A DNA stretch of 64,000 nt, from NCBI RefSeq assembly GCF_010183535.1, contig NC_071331.1:17174001-17238000 (forward strand), written 5' to 3'. Source of the DNA: Caenorhabditis remanei. Its lineage: Eukaryota; Nematoda; Chromadorea; Rhabditida; Rhabditidae. Shown in pieces: positions 45,637 through 57,685 of the stretch (its first letter is position 1; every line of letters begins with the position of its first letter). Position numbers and translations under genes: made by a program. Below the pieces are notes generated by a model, which worked only from the letters and a program-made list of their open reading frames with translations, was not told where the DNA came from and searched no databases.

Positions 45637-47019
45637 TCATGGGGAAGCACGTTTGATTGTCTTTTTCACATCAACTTGATATCCTGGTTCGAGGACCGGC
45701 GGTGCGCAATGATCACAAGAAGCAGGAGATCCAGGGGCTCCTGGTGCTCCTGGCCGTCCTTGGAGACCTGGCCGTCCTCCGATTCCTGGTCTGAAATGAG
45801 AGATAATTAGGTTGAGTAGATGCTCCAGATAACTTACGCTCCAGGATTTCCTTGTTGTCCGGGCGGTCCTTTTGGTCCTGGATTTCCTTCAGTTCCTCTT
45901 GATCCCACACCTCCTTGTCCTCCCTTAACTCCCGGTGGTCCTGGTGGTCCTGCAACTTCTTCCTCATTCGACTCTCCGTGTTCTCCAAGTAATCCAGGCA
46001 ATCCAGGAGGTCCAGGTGGCCCCGGTGGCCCAGAGAGTCCCGGTGATCCATCCTCTCCATCAATTGTATTTCCATCTAATCCAGGTGGTCCCTGCTCTCC
46101 TGGCCGTCCTTTTGGACCCGGTGGCCCTGGATAACCTTGTTGTGCTGGAGCACAAACTTGACATGGTTCTCTATCAATATCAGCTACTCCATCTCTTCCT
46201 TGTCCTCCATTTGATCCAGCTTCTCCGTCGTTTCCATCTCTTCCTGGATTTCCAGATGCTCCTGGAGGACCAGGTGGTCCATAACGAGGAATACAACCAC
46301 CGCCTCCATTGAATCCGGATTGACCGTCACGGAGGATTGAGCCGGTTTGGGCTGAAATTATCAATTTATGTATATGAATAAGAAGAGAGTTCTTACGTCC
46401 AACAAATGTAGGTCTAGTTTGATAACCTTGAGGAGATGCTCCACATCCCCCTTGTCCTCCAACTCCTCCGTTATAATCTTGTTGAAGAGAATACAAAGTT
46501 GGACGTCTGGCTCTGATTGCTTCGATGACCTGGAAAAGAGAATTTCTTTTTTAAACAAAACAACTTTGTTACAATAAATTCTTATTCCAAAACGTACCTC
46601 TGGAAAGAATCTATACTGCCCATTTGCAGCTGGTTGACCAATTGAATCATAATTTTGTCCGGAATATTGTCCAGAATATGAATTCACGTATCCACCGCCA
46701 CGTTTTGATCTTTGAGAAGATGATTTATTGAATGATTGGATCAATTGAATCTCTATTTCATCGATTGCTTTGTACATTTTGAAGGCGTCTGCAGTGCATC
46801 TCGCTAGATTATCATCTACTGATGTCTGAAAATTGAAAGAAAAAGAATGAGGCAAACGACAGATGAATGACTTACAACTGCTTGAAGTGTGGACGAAATG
46901 AGAACTGGAAGAGCGAAAACTGATAGAACTGCAACGAAAACAGCGACGGATGATGAGAAGACAGCGAGTTGTCGCATTCGACGAGCCAATTGTATCAGTT
47001 CTTGCTCATTACCCTTCAT
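45637..47019 (-). CDS. Cuticle collagen (390 aa)
   Basis: This is an extracellular structural protein of the cuticle. Exons are 47019-46876, 46825-46598, 46529-46397, 46351-45838 and 45790-45637. Residues 1-48 contain a membrane-type signal anchor ([21 protein letters not shown]) typical of nematode cuticle collagens. A basic RSKRGGG site follows at about residue 85, fitting the furin-like cleavage seen in the family. Gly-X-Y blocks make up the second half, broken into several runs with Cys pairs between them, and the end is a short non-collagenous tail ([10 protein letters not shown]). The large opposite-strand ORFs in this region are shadows of the repeats. The locus lies between the F-box gene and mec-17. 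Confidence 0.88.
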
Positions 47020-48392
47020 TTTCTGGAAAGCAATGTAAGATTGTTTAGATTTTTCATTTTAAAAAACGAATAGAAAAGATTTAATACTGAAAATTGAACG
47101 TATCAAAAGTTGTTAAACTATCGATTCGATTTGCAATGAATAAACCTTGCATCTCGGATTACTGTACCTACAGTACACTGGCTATTCAGGTACTGGCAGG
47201 AAACACTTTTTCCTAATTATCAATGGAACACGACTACATTAGAAAGACCACAGCGAGGTATAGTTCGTTAATGTGTATAGCTCAAAAATCTCACTATTTC
47301 GATTCTCCAAAACAGTGGACGGGTTCGAGACTTTGATGATCTGTAACTTTTCAACAACATCTCAAAATGAAAAGTTGTCAACTGCAAAAGTTGAGTTCTT
47401 GGTTTCATCTACACTCCATACAAAATTTGGAATTGTGTGGGAATCAGCAAGACCGTGAAACCCTTACAAAGTCCGTACTTTCCACTGAAAAAGCAACAGT
47501 TTGCAACCTTTTGTACGGAATTCTATAAATATCTGAACCATGATATAGTAGAGTTGTCAACTACAAAAATAAAGTTAAATATTCGATGAAATCATCCTAC
47601 AAGAATCTGGGTTTCAGAAGAATTTTTTGACTTCCTAACACTCTCTCAAAGTTCGTATTTACACCAAAATTCGTTTGGCCGGTCTATTCAAAGAAGGTTT
47701 AGATCAAGAATTGAACAATTACATTGAGTGAACAATCAGGTTGGATAAAGTTCTTTTTTTTTAACTTATTCTGAGAGTAGATTGAGAATTTCAAATTTTT
47801 GTAACTTCCGATAGTCAAGAATTAAAGTTATCCATAATTTTGATTTTTGAATTCACTCAAAAAAGGAAAAAAGCACGAAAATTTCAAGAATAAGATCAAG
47901 AGATTGAATGAGATGAAAACTTGGAATAGACGAAATGTTCAGCTTCTTCTTCTCCTTCTTCTTCGCCTTCTAACCGAATAAGGCGAATCAGCATGTTATC
48001 AGTCGTTTTAAGTGTAAAAATGACGATGAATGGTGACTTGAATGAGGTATGTAGATATGTAGTCGTGCTTAGTTTACAATGATTATTTGGGTGGGAAGTC
48101 TCTTTAATCAATTCTCGTTTAGAATCTCTCAATTCTTGATCCCTTCCGTTTGAGAACAAATATATTTCCTCTTCCTCCCGGATGTTTATCATCTTTCCTA
48201 AAAAAAAAAGAAGTCATATCTTCCGAATGTTTCATCTCATCTAAAATTCATAGGATTCATCCGAAAATACAGTAAAAGAATTCAGTTGAGCCTCGGCAAA
48301 AATGCATGAGAATGGGGAGGAATGGGCGGAGGATATGAAGTCGGAGGAAGACGAAAAACGGAGAAAGCGGTCAGTTGCGAGCCAATTCGATC
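47020..48392. other. Intergenic region upstream of the collagen and mec-17
   Basis: Positions 47270-47660 carry repeated blocks (for example two copies of AGTTGTCAACT-ACAAAA near 47380 and 47555, and AGTCCGTACTTTCCACTG near 47470). They resemble text near 62550 (AGTCCGTAGTTTGCACCG) and are probably a dispersed repeat. No gene is supported. A 98-codon ORF at 47896-48192 on the minus strand has an acidic run but no family features. Confidence 0.4.
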
Positions 48393-49804
48393 ATGCAAGT
48401 CAACGCGGATCTCCGACCGATTCTCGGTCCTCAACTCGTTCGTTTGGATCCAATGAGAGTTAAACAATTGCAGTAAGTTCTGAAAAGAGATGATTCAGTG
48501 TCTTCCTTTCCTTCTTTTCCGAAAATTCTCTGAATTCGTCATTTGTAGTTTTGATTCAATAACGTTAACTTTCAATTTTAGACATACCGAGTGTCGAAAA
48601 ATCTGAAAAATCTGCAAAAAACTTTTCAAAGAGAAAAGAAAAACAAGTATTCTCATTGTTATTTCAGCTGCAAAAATCAGAAAACTAACCCGTTATGATA
48701 TGTGAACTGATATCATCACAAATCAATCCCTCTTTCCAACTTTAAACTTTTCTCTAGATGATTCTTGTGATTCCTTTTATAACCTGTTCCATTTTCGTTT
48801 TTTTGCTACTTCACCTCCTCCCCCCCTCTTTTATATCATCAGAACAAGAGAAGAAATGATAAGAAATAGGTTGTTATCTGAATGAGAAAGGGACTTGACA
48901 AGTTCTTTGAACTGAGATTATTTTTCCAGATATCAAGAATCTTTCAGAGATCCTCTAGTGTACGAAGCGATTGATAACCTTGCGAAGCTGTCTGCTCATT
49001 GTCTTCAACTTCGTACACCGTTGACCACTTGTGAGAAATTGATTAATTCTGACTCAACTTTGTATCTTTCGTGGAAATATGATGAGTAAGAGAAACCGTT
49101 CAGTGCTTTCGATGAATATCATTAGCATTTTCAGAGAAGAGAAGGTCAGTCGACTCCTCGGATTTGCCAAAGTTGGAAGAAAGAAGTTGTTCCTTTACGA
49201 TGCTCAAATGCAAACTTATGAAGGAGAGGTGGGGGTTCACAGAATTTCGATTTTAGACGAGTCGAGCGTGACTTTCAGATTCTCTGCCTCCTTGACTTCT
49301 ATGTCCATTTCTCAACTCAACGTCAAGGTGTTGGAAAGCAAATTCTCGACTACATGTTCGCTCAAGAGCATACTGAACCATTCCAACTGGCTCTTGATAA
49401 TCCTTCTGTCACTCTTCTTGGATTCATGTCACAAAAATACGGACTGAATAGACCAGTCTGGCAGAACACAAACTTCGTCGTTTTCGATGAGCTCTTCCAG
49501 TCGTTGTCTGCTGAAAACGGAATCGGTATGAGAAAACCCAAACATTGAATTGAAACAAACTGATTATCTTTTAGAAAAGCAACCACCAGATGGTTGGCGT
49601 CGACCAATGACTCCACGTCGCCTGGGAACTGGAATGACTGATACTCGTTGGTTGCAACACGCTGTTAGTGGACATCAAAGCAAGGGAAATGCAATGGCTG
49701 CTCCAGTTGATGCTGATATGACTCCACAAGGAGCGCTCAGCAATCGAGCTCATCAAGCCAAAGCCAGAAAGGCTCATATTCTCTCCAGCAAGCCACTTTG
49801 GTGA
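48393..49804 (+). CDS. mec-17: Alpha-tubulin N-acetyltransferase (262 aa)
   Basis: MEC-17/ATAT1 enzymes acetylate Lys40 of alpha-tubulin in the microtubule lumen using acetyl-CoA; in nematodes this is important in touch receptor neurons. Exons are 48393-48472, 48948-49085, 49135-49228, 49279-49525 and 49575-49804. The acetyl-CoA binding region ([14 protein letters not shown]) and the conserved blocks [15 protein letters not shown] and [15 protein letters not shown] are present. The total length of 262 residues is what I recall for C. elegans MEC-17, and the C terminus ends [11 protein letters not shown] poly(A) signal AATAAA lies near 49950. The ATG at 48393 gives [12 protein letters not shown], in agreement with the family start. 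Confidence 0.93.
48704..48765 (+). repeat. 62-base dispersed repeat, copy 2
   Basis: This is the second copy of the sequence at 43749-43810. It lies in the first intron of mec-17. Confidence 0.55.
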
Positions 49805-50375
49805 TTCAGATGTCCATAAAATACATTTACACAGCTTTCATTTATATTCCACACGCACTCTCTGCCATCTCAGCTTATTCTCGCGCTCGCGTGCTTCACC
49901 AGTTTAAAGTTTTCGAATTTGATTTTATATATAGCGATGTGTCCAATGAATAAAATTTAATAATCATCACTAACCCATTATATGAACATTTTGTAAAAAT
50001 ATTATTCATCAACACCCTCAAATAAATTAAATTGTTGCGAATGTGGTGGACCAGCCATCGATTGCTCTCCGACTAGTTCACCGTGGTGGTTTCAAAGAGA
50101 TTGACCATAACACGGCCAAATATCACATAAATTAGGACGAAGCCCGGCCGATTGTAGGGAACGGAGAAGAGACGGGGATACCAATAACACACAGAAAAAA
50201 GAAGCTCCCAGTGCCATCATACAATCAAATTCTATTTAACAAAACACATAATTTAAAAACGGCTGCGTGGATTGAAGTGGTTGGTTGGTTAGGATAAATT
50301 TTTAATGGGGAGAAAAAGGGAAAGGATTTACACATTATGGAGGAGAATGGGGAGTTTGGACAGGAATGAGGGCAA
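49805..50375. other. Convergent 3' flanks of mec-17 and the ARF gene
   Basis: This holds the mec-17 poly(A) signal and the ARF 3' UTR. No further gene is seen. Confidence 0.5.
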
Positions 50376-51251
<876 letters not shown>

Positions 51252-51822
51252 ATTGGAGCTGATTCAACACCTGTAACATGAAAATTTAGTTGTTAGTTCC
51301 AAGAAAGGCAAGTAAAAAAAGTTCGCGAATGACGGAAACTAGCTGCGCATGACACAAAACCATGTGACATATCATAAACAACTACGACTTCGTCTTTTTT
51401 ACACCCTTTTGAGAGCATTCAAAGCAAAAAGACTCGTTGAAAACGAAAAAGCGGATGAAAATTGCCTAATATGGAGCGAAAAGCAGGAAAAACGATGAAA
51501 ATCGGCAAAAGCAACGTTGATTTGCTGGATGTCGTCCAGCCAGCCACACACGTGTAATTTCGATTAGTCGATCGTGGCGAGACCCGTCGGCCAGCAAACA
51601 GCGCCTCCCTTTAAACTGAATGCGCTTGCTTTTCGATGAACGCTCTCGATATGGACATTTTATCGTTCCGCAAAAGCGTGTTTCGCTAAATTTTATGAAA
51701 CAGAATTCTTGGGAGGATCGTATAGATAATGCAAAATATATAATTAGTCATGAAAATAAATTTATTATGGTCAAAAAGTTAGAAAATTGTCGAAAAATCA
51801 TAAAAAGTGAGTATCATTGAAG
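51252..51822. other. Spacer between unc-24 and the ARF gene
   Basis: It holds the 3' UTR of unc-24 and the promoter side of the ARF gene. The two genes point the same way, but the 571-base gap is longer than usual for a nematode operon. No clear evidence for co-transcription is seen. Confidence 0.4.
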
Positions 51823-53471
51823 TCAGATCCAGTCGGCCATTCTCTCAACCAGATATTTCAATTGCATTGCATCCTGAATGCTTCCGCGCACTTTCAGACT
51901 TCCATTCATATATGCATTCACAGGTGAAAGTTCTTTGGTTAATATTTTGCCGAAAACGGCGAAATTGGATTCGAACACTACATCCGGATTTAATGCTGTT
52001 CCCTTATAGGCACTTCCTGCACCATGTTTCAGATCAATACATATCGGATCCACATCTTTGCAGTTAATTTGAAACACCTTTCCTATCAACCGAACTAAAT
52101 GCTCATCAATTGCCATGCTGGCTACAGTAATAAGGTGATCGATGTCGATGGAAGACTCGTTGGAAGTTGAAGACGTTGGAACTGATGTTGAAGTCGATGG
52201 TCCATCAGATAAATCAACAAGTGGCGCTGCTTCCTTTTCTTTGGCTTCTGCAGCGCACTCCTTTGCAAAGTCTTCGAACGCTGGACCGATTACTTGCCAC
52301 AACTGCTGTCCAGCATCTGATTTAGCGACACTGCTCAGCGCAGACATTCCCATATTCTCTCCTTCTTTGACAACCTTCACATCTGACATCTCCACGTCAG
52401 TAATCTCAGTTCCAAATTGACACGTAAATGCACCCAATTCATCTTTGAAATTTGCAGCCATAATTCTTCGGTCTTGAGAGTTCGTCACATCACATACACG
52501 TTTCTTGCTAATATATCTGTACAGCATGGTATTCGCAAGTGTTCGAACAGATGCATTTCTATCTTGAACCCCACAAACTGCAGCAATCGGGTCTCGAATT
52601 TTCAGGAAGACAGTTGCTCCAAGTTCGACAAGTCCTCGATCAGTAGTGATAATCTGAAAATAAAAAACGTTTTGCTGCTATTATAAAAAACTAAACATAC
52701 TTGTAGTGGAGGAACATTGAAAGCAGTAATTGAAGTAGTAACCTTATGAGTTGTATCGATACAAGGAACAACTAATGCAATTCCAGGTCCACGTGTTTTC
52801 TGAGCTCTTCCAAGTCGGAGAACAACCAATTTCTCACTTGTTGATATGAACTGAAACGGATCATTATAAAGAAATGAAGAGAAGAACCGGTCTCTCTCAA
52901 TTAACCTACCTTGAGTGCGAAGAGAAGAGATAATGGCATCGTCATCACGACGAATAACATTGAGAGACCGTAAATCAGAAGTTCGACTGCAGTCAGTGGT
53001 TTGATCTGGAGTTAGAATCTTATTTAAGTTTTTGAATAATTAAAAAAAAAAGACTTTCAGAAAAATAAAATAAAATTTCAGACATTTTCTTACTGTAGTG
53101 AAACAACTTACATTCTCTTCCATATCAGTTCCGTAATCTCTTGTATAAGTGAAGTTGCCATATTTGCTCCCGAGAACCATTCCATGTCTGGAAATGACAA
53201 TATCCATAAATGCAATTAAATAATTAAATACTTAGTTGCATTACCTTTTCGGACCCATATAACCCATTTTATCCAGATCATTATATGGTGCATAAGTGAA
53301 TACAGAATCAAAAGAACCCTCCGGCATTCCATACTCCATTACACTTTCATTCGGATCTCCAAAATCAACGACACCTGAATATCCTTCAATACTTTCCATC
53401 TCGATGACGTCTTCTGGTGATTCTGGATCGTTTTGTGTTAAAGCAGAATATTTGTATGACGAGGAGAACAT
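51823..53471 (-). CDS. unc-24: Stomatin-like protein with SCP2 lipid-transfer domain (459 aa)
   Basis: UNC-24 is a membrane scaffold that pairs a stomatin (band 7) domain with a sterol-carrier SCP2 domain; it modulates DEG/ENaC channels in mechanosensory neurons and is needed for normal movement. Exons are 53471-53245, 53187-53112, 53005-52910, 52850-52701 and 52653-51823. The N-terminal 100 residues are acidic and polar. A hydrophobic hairpin (LLIYGLSMLFVVMTMPLSLLF region) precedes the stomatin domain (VLRLGRAQKTRGPG, FLKIRDPIAAV, then TLANTMLYRY). A Ser/Thr-rich linker leads to the C-terminal SCP2 domain (GSAYKGTALNPDVVF, YMNGSLKVRG). The domain pairing is diagnostic for the STOML1/UNC-24 group. 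The downstream gene on the same strand is the ARF, 571 bases away. Confidence 0.92.
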
Positions 53472-54084
53472 TATAGAATATATAGAATAGATGAGAGAAG
53501 AAGAAAAAGAACTTTTGCTCTCTTCTCTCTTCAGCTTCACTTCATATGTCTACGTCTCTCTCTTCTCTTTTGAACCACACACATCGATCCCTGGCCCCCC
53601 GTGTCTCCCGTCCTCGTCCTCTGTGCACAAATGCATTTATTCTTGCATTTGAAAGGACGGATGGCTTTTCCCAAAAGACTCATCCTCAGATTATTGTGTG
53701 GCGTTTGTCACATAAGAAAAAGAAAATTCGGGGGTTTGGGTTGACAAGAGACAGATGTTTTTTTTGTTCTTTTGGGGAATGTAACCTATATTTTTGGATG
53801 CCGTTTTGGATTTAGATTGGAAATTTGTTCAGAATTCGGGTTATTGAAAAGGGTTATTCTGAAATTGGAACTAAAATTTGAGTTTTCTGTAAAAAAAAAG
53901 TTGGACAGGGATGGAGATGGAAAGTTCTAGAAGTATGGGATTCTGGAAAAATGAAATCATAAAGCCACAATAGTTTAGATAGAAGTCTTTATTAAATAAA
54001 TATGGAATACATGTTCTGGATATGTTTTGGTTTCACTTTCGGATAGAATTCTGAATATTTACAGAAATTGATTTGTCATGTCAT

Positions 54085-54808
54085 TTAATGATGTCTTGGT
54101 GGTCCATGTGGACGGCTCTTCCACAAATCGAAAAGCTCATCCTTGACGTCTTCATCGAGATCTTCGATGATGGCCCACTTTTGTTTTCCGAGAGCTTCGA
54201 GTTTCTCGTAAGCTTCCTTGGCAGCTGGGGAGAGCTTGGCTTCCTGCAAATAGATGAATCAGTTAAAAATCTTTTCAGAATTCCTTACCTTCTCCTTGTA
54301 TTCCTTATCTTCCTTCTCCTTCTTCTCCTTGAATTCTTGGAACTTCTTCAAGTTATCTCCAGTGAGCAATTCCTGAGCAAGAGCATCAATTTTCTCTGGT
54401 TTTTGGGAGAATGGAATAGATTTATCCTTGAAAATGGCGTCGAACTTGGCGAGAATATCCTTTGGAAGTCCACGGAGGAATGGAAGTGGTGGTCTCTTAT
54501 GGATGCTCTTTCGAACGTCTTTTGGAAGAGATTCCATCACTTCACGAGTCAATCCTTGCTCCTCGTAACACTTATCTCCCTCCTTATAGTCCTTCCAGAT
54601 CTCATTGATCTTCTCTTGAGCATCAGATGGAAGATCCTCAAGGAATGGTGGGAGTCCACATGGTGGTGGTGGCTGGAATTATAAAATTGTATTCAAGAAA
54701 AGAATTCTGAAATCGAGAACTCACTCGTCCTCCACATCTTCCGAAACATGGCTTGGCCTCAGCGGCGATAGCCAAAAGAAGAAGAGCAGCTGCGAATTTA
54801 GAAATCAT
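54085..54808 (-). CDS. SXP/RAL-2 family secreted protein (208 aa)
   Basis: Exons are 54808-54725, 54672-54289 and 54243-54085. A signal peptide (MISKFAAALLLLAIAAEA) precedes a Pro-rich stretch with CGLPPFL and the helical, Lys/Glu-rich SXP/RAL-2 (DUF148) domain. The domain's biochemical role is not established; members in parasites are secreted antigens. The C terminus is HGPPRHH. It forms a divergent pair with the gene at 56201-56874, with which it shares most of its sequence. Confidence 0.85.
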
Positions 54809-56200
54809 GATTCGAGTCGTCTCGATGTCCTTTCTCTCAAAAATACAAGACCTTTTATACGGTACAAATGCATTTCAAAGAAACCGAACCCTTCGCCAAA
54901 CACTGCTCATTTCTCTGCGCTCTCTTCACTCTCCTCACTCTCTATTGTGATGCTGATCTCATACCGTTGTTGTTGTTTTTTCAAGTACCGCCCTCCATAT
55001 GTCCATTTTCGATCTTTTTTGAGAAAAAGAGAAAAAAAAAGAGAAAGGAAGAACACTTGTGAGAAAAAACGGATATCAAGAGGACTTTCACTTGAAAAAA
55101 CTATCAATGGCAATTAGATGATGTCATCTTTCTCTTGTTCATAAATTCGTCGAAGACCAAAGAAGATTCGTCTTCAATGTGTGGTCAATGTAATAGTTCA
55201 GTTTCATCTGAAGAAGATCATTATCAAAATGATTCAAAGAAGAGGCACTGAAACAACTTTTATTTGGAATGAACTTTGATGAATTGGGAGAAAGAAATTG
55301 TGACTTGGTATCAGTGAGATGCTGGTTTCGAAAGTTATTCAGATCAAACGAGAAGAAATGAAAAGAGTCTTGTTTTGAGAATATACTTGATTTCATTAAA
55401 ATTTCCAGATCATTGAGAACAATATATTCATAAAAAGATGAAAAAGCGGAGGAGAGCAAGAGGTGTACAGTAATCCACGAACCTGGTACAACAGTTGAAA
55501 TTGCAGGAAAAGTCGATTGTACTGTTTTTGGAAATCCCGAGAAACTTTAGAAACCTTAATTATATTTTTTTAATTGTTAGCAAAAAATGCTGCTAAAAGT
55601 AAACTCCTGGTCGTCAATTTCAGTTGTTAATGGTCAACTTGAAGACTATTTGGCGGCTTCAGATTCGGTGATACACTAAAAACTTTCAGAATGAAGAAAA
55701 ATCAAGATCTTCGCTTAACTATTTTTCTGTTGCGAATCCTTTAAAAGGGGATATAGTCGGAAGAACGGGAACACCGTTTGGATTTAAAATTTTCCCCAGA
55801 TTAGGGAATTTTAACTGAAAATAACATTATTTTGAAAAAATTCCGTCTAAGTTTTGGCTTATGTGTGAAAGAAATTTTCAATTTTTCAACTCTTCAGAAA
55901 CTTCAAAATAATATTCTGACTGATTAAGTTGCATCACAACACCTACTGAAAATTCATCACAACAGTCTCTACTATCTGTCAATACATTTTCTCTGACTTC
56001 TTCCCTCCGAATACTTTTTTCTCCACATATCTTTCAAAAATACATTTTTCTTCTTGACACAACGCTGACCGAAAGATCTGTTCCAAACGAATTTATCATT
56101 ATTTCATTCTCTCAACGTCTCCATACTATTTCATCGTGTTCGCTGGACGGTAGGTCGAGTATAAAAGACGATTCTTCTCCTCGTATTGAATCAAGAAATC
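54809..56200. other. Shared upstream region of two SXP/RAL-2 genes
   Basis: This 1.4-kb region lies between two divergently transcribed paralogues. The short ORFs in it (such as 55139-55459) have no recognisable features. Both ends show TATA-like sequence close to the starts (TTTTATACGG at about 54853 on the minus side, TATAAAAGACG at about 56160 on the plus side). Confidence 0.5.
56160..56170 (+). promoter_or_regulatory. TATA-like box before the plus-strand SXP/RAL-2 gene
   Basis: GTATAAAAGACG lies about 40 bases upstream of the ATG at 56201, preceded by CTGGACGGTAGGTCGA. The spacing fits a core promoter with a short 5' UTR. Confidence 0.5.
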
Positions 56201-56874
56201 ATGATTTCGAAGGTTGTCTTTTCTATTCTTTTGGCTATTGTGGCGGTTCAGGCGAAACCTGGAGGCAGAGTGAGTTACTGTCATTTCTTTATTTGAAATC
56301 GAAATTCTTTAATTTTCAGAGATCTCCACCATGCGGAATCCCACCATTCTTGGATTCACTTCCAGAAGATGCTCAAGAGAAGATCAATGATATCTGGAAG
56401 GATTACAAAGAGGGAGATAAGTGTTACGAGGAGCAAGGATTGACTCGTGAAGTGATTGATGCCCTCCCAAAAGAAGCCAGAAAGAACCTTCACAAGAGAC
56501 CAACTCTTCCATTCTTGAAAGGAGTTCCAAAGGAGACACTCGCTAAATTCGAGGAGATTTTCAAGGATAAGTCAATCAAATGGAGTGAGAAACCAGAGAA
56601 GATCGAAGCACTTGCTGAGAAGGAACTCACTGGAGATAACCTGAAGAAGTTCAAGGAATTCAAGGAGAAGAAGGAGAAGGAAGATAAGGAGTACAAGGAG
56701 AAGGAAACCAAGTTGTCAGAGGAAGCGAAGAAAGCTCATGAGAAGATCGAGGCATTGAACAAGCAAAAGTTCGAGATTCTCGGAGATTTGAGTGAGAAGG
56801 CGAAGGAAGAACTCTTCGATTTGTGGAGAAGTCGTCCACATTTCAGAGGAGGACGTCATGGAGGAAAACACTAG
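56201..56874 (+). CDS. SXP/RAL-2 family secreted protein (207 aa)
   Basis: Exons are 56201-56269 and 56320-56874. It has a signal peptide (MISKVVFSILLAIVAVQA), then RSPPCGIPPFLD and the same Lys/Glu-rich domain as the minus-strand gene at 54085-54808. The shared blocks include DYKEGDKCYEEQGLTREV and LTGDNLKKF-x-EFKEKKEKEDKEYKEK. It has lost the second intron of its paralogue (or the paralogue gained it). It ends in a Gly/His-rich tail. An AATAAA signal follows at about 56919. Confidence 0.87.
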
Positions 56875-57685
56875 AGCAATTATCTGTAATTATGTCTAAT
56901 AATACGTTTTTAAATGTAATAAATCGTTGTATTTTCTCTTTTTTTTAATGTAAAATAGGTGAATACATTCCACTGAGGCTATGAGGTGGAGATGGCTTGC
57001 AGGATATTTGGAAGTTCTTGTTGTCTACTTTACGTATCTTTTCCTTTTTTCCCGATTTTTTCTTTCTTATTTCCTGACCTTGACCACATTTTTCCATTTT
57101 TTTCTTTATAACATATAACCCGAACAGATAAGAAAATGCAATGAACCATTCAATTTTCGTGGTCTCAACCGGTCATTGTTGTTTTGATGTTGATCTATCT
57201 ATCTTCGGTCCAAAAAACATCTCGATTGCACTGAACGCCTTTTTTTTGTTTGGGTAAACAGAACGGCACAGGAAAAAAAAAGATAATCGGTGCGCAAATA
57301 ATGAGCATGGAGAGAAGAAACAGGGTGAGCAAAAAATGTATGTGCAATACACGAAATTGTCACGAGCAGCACATATGGTCAATATATGCATATGGTCAAA
57401 TAAAAATGTAAAGTGCAAGGTTTCAAAAATTGAAAAAAGGGTTGAATTGTTGTCAAATTACCAAAAACTTCGAGGTCAACGATAATTAGATGCCATAGCA
57501 GGATAAACACTCTGCAGGTTGTCGTAAACTCAGGAGATACTGTAGGTTCACCGCGACGGCAAATCACGACTGACCTGAAAAAATTCGATTTGAGATTGTT
57601 TTTGAATTTGTTTTTACAGATTTGTTCTCAAGTAAAATTCTGTCAAAAACAAGGATAATTTTCAGAAATAAAATCTACGTGACAA
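56875..57685. other. Intergenic, upstream of the isolated SUN gene
   Basis: Nothing recognised apart from poly-T runs and the poly(A) site of the preceding gene. Confidence 0.4.

Noticed and set aside
45820..46134. Pro/Gly-rich plus-strand ORF opposite the collagen
   Set aside because: It is the mirror of Gly-X-Y codons of the collagen gene on the minus strand.
47896..48192. 98-codon minus-strand ORF upstream of mec-17
   Set aside because: It has an acidic run but no domain, no splice signals and no start context; chance cannot be excluded.
55139..55459. 106-codon minus-strand ORF between the SXP/RAL-2 genes
   Set aside because: It has a polar, Ser/Asn/Phe-rich composition without recognisable features, and lies in AT-rich intergenic DNA.
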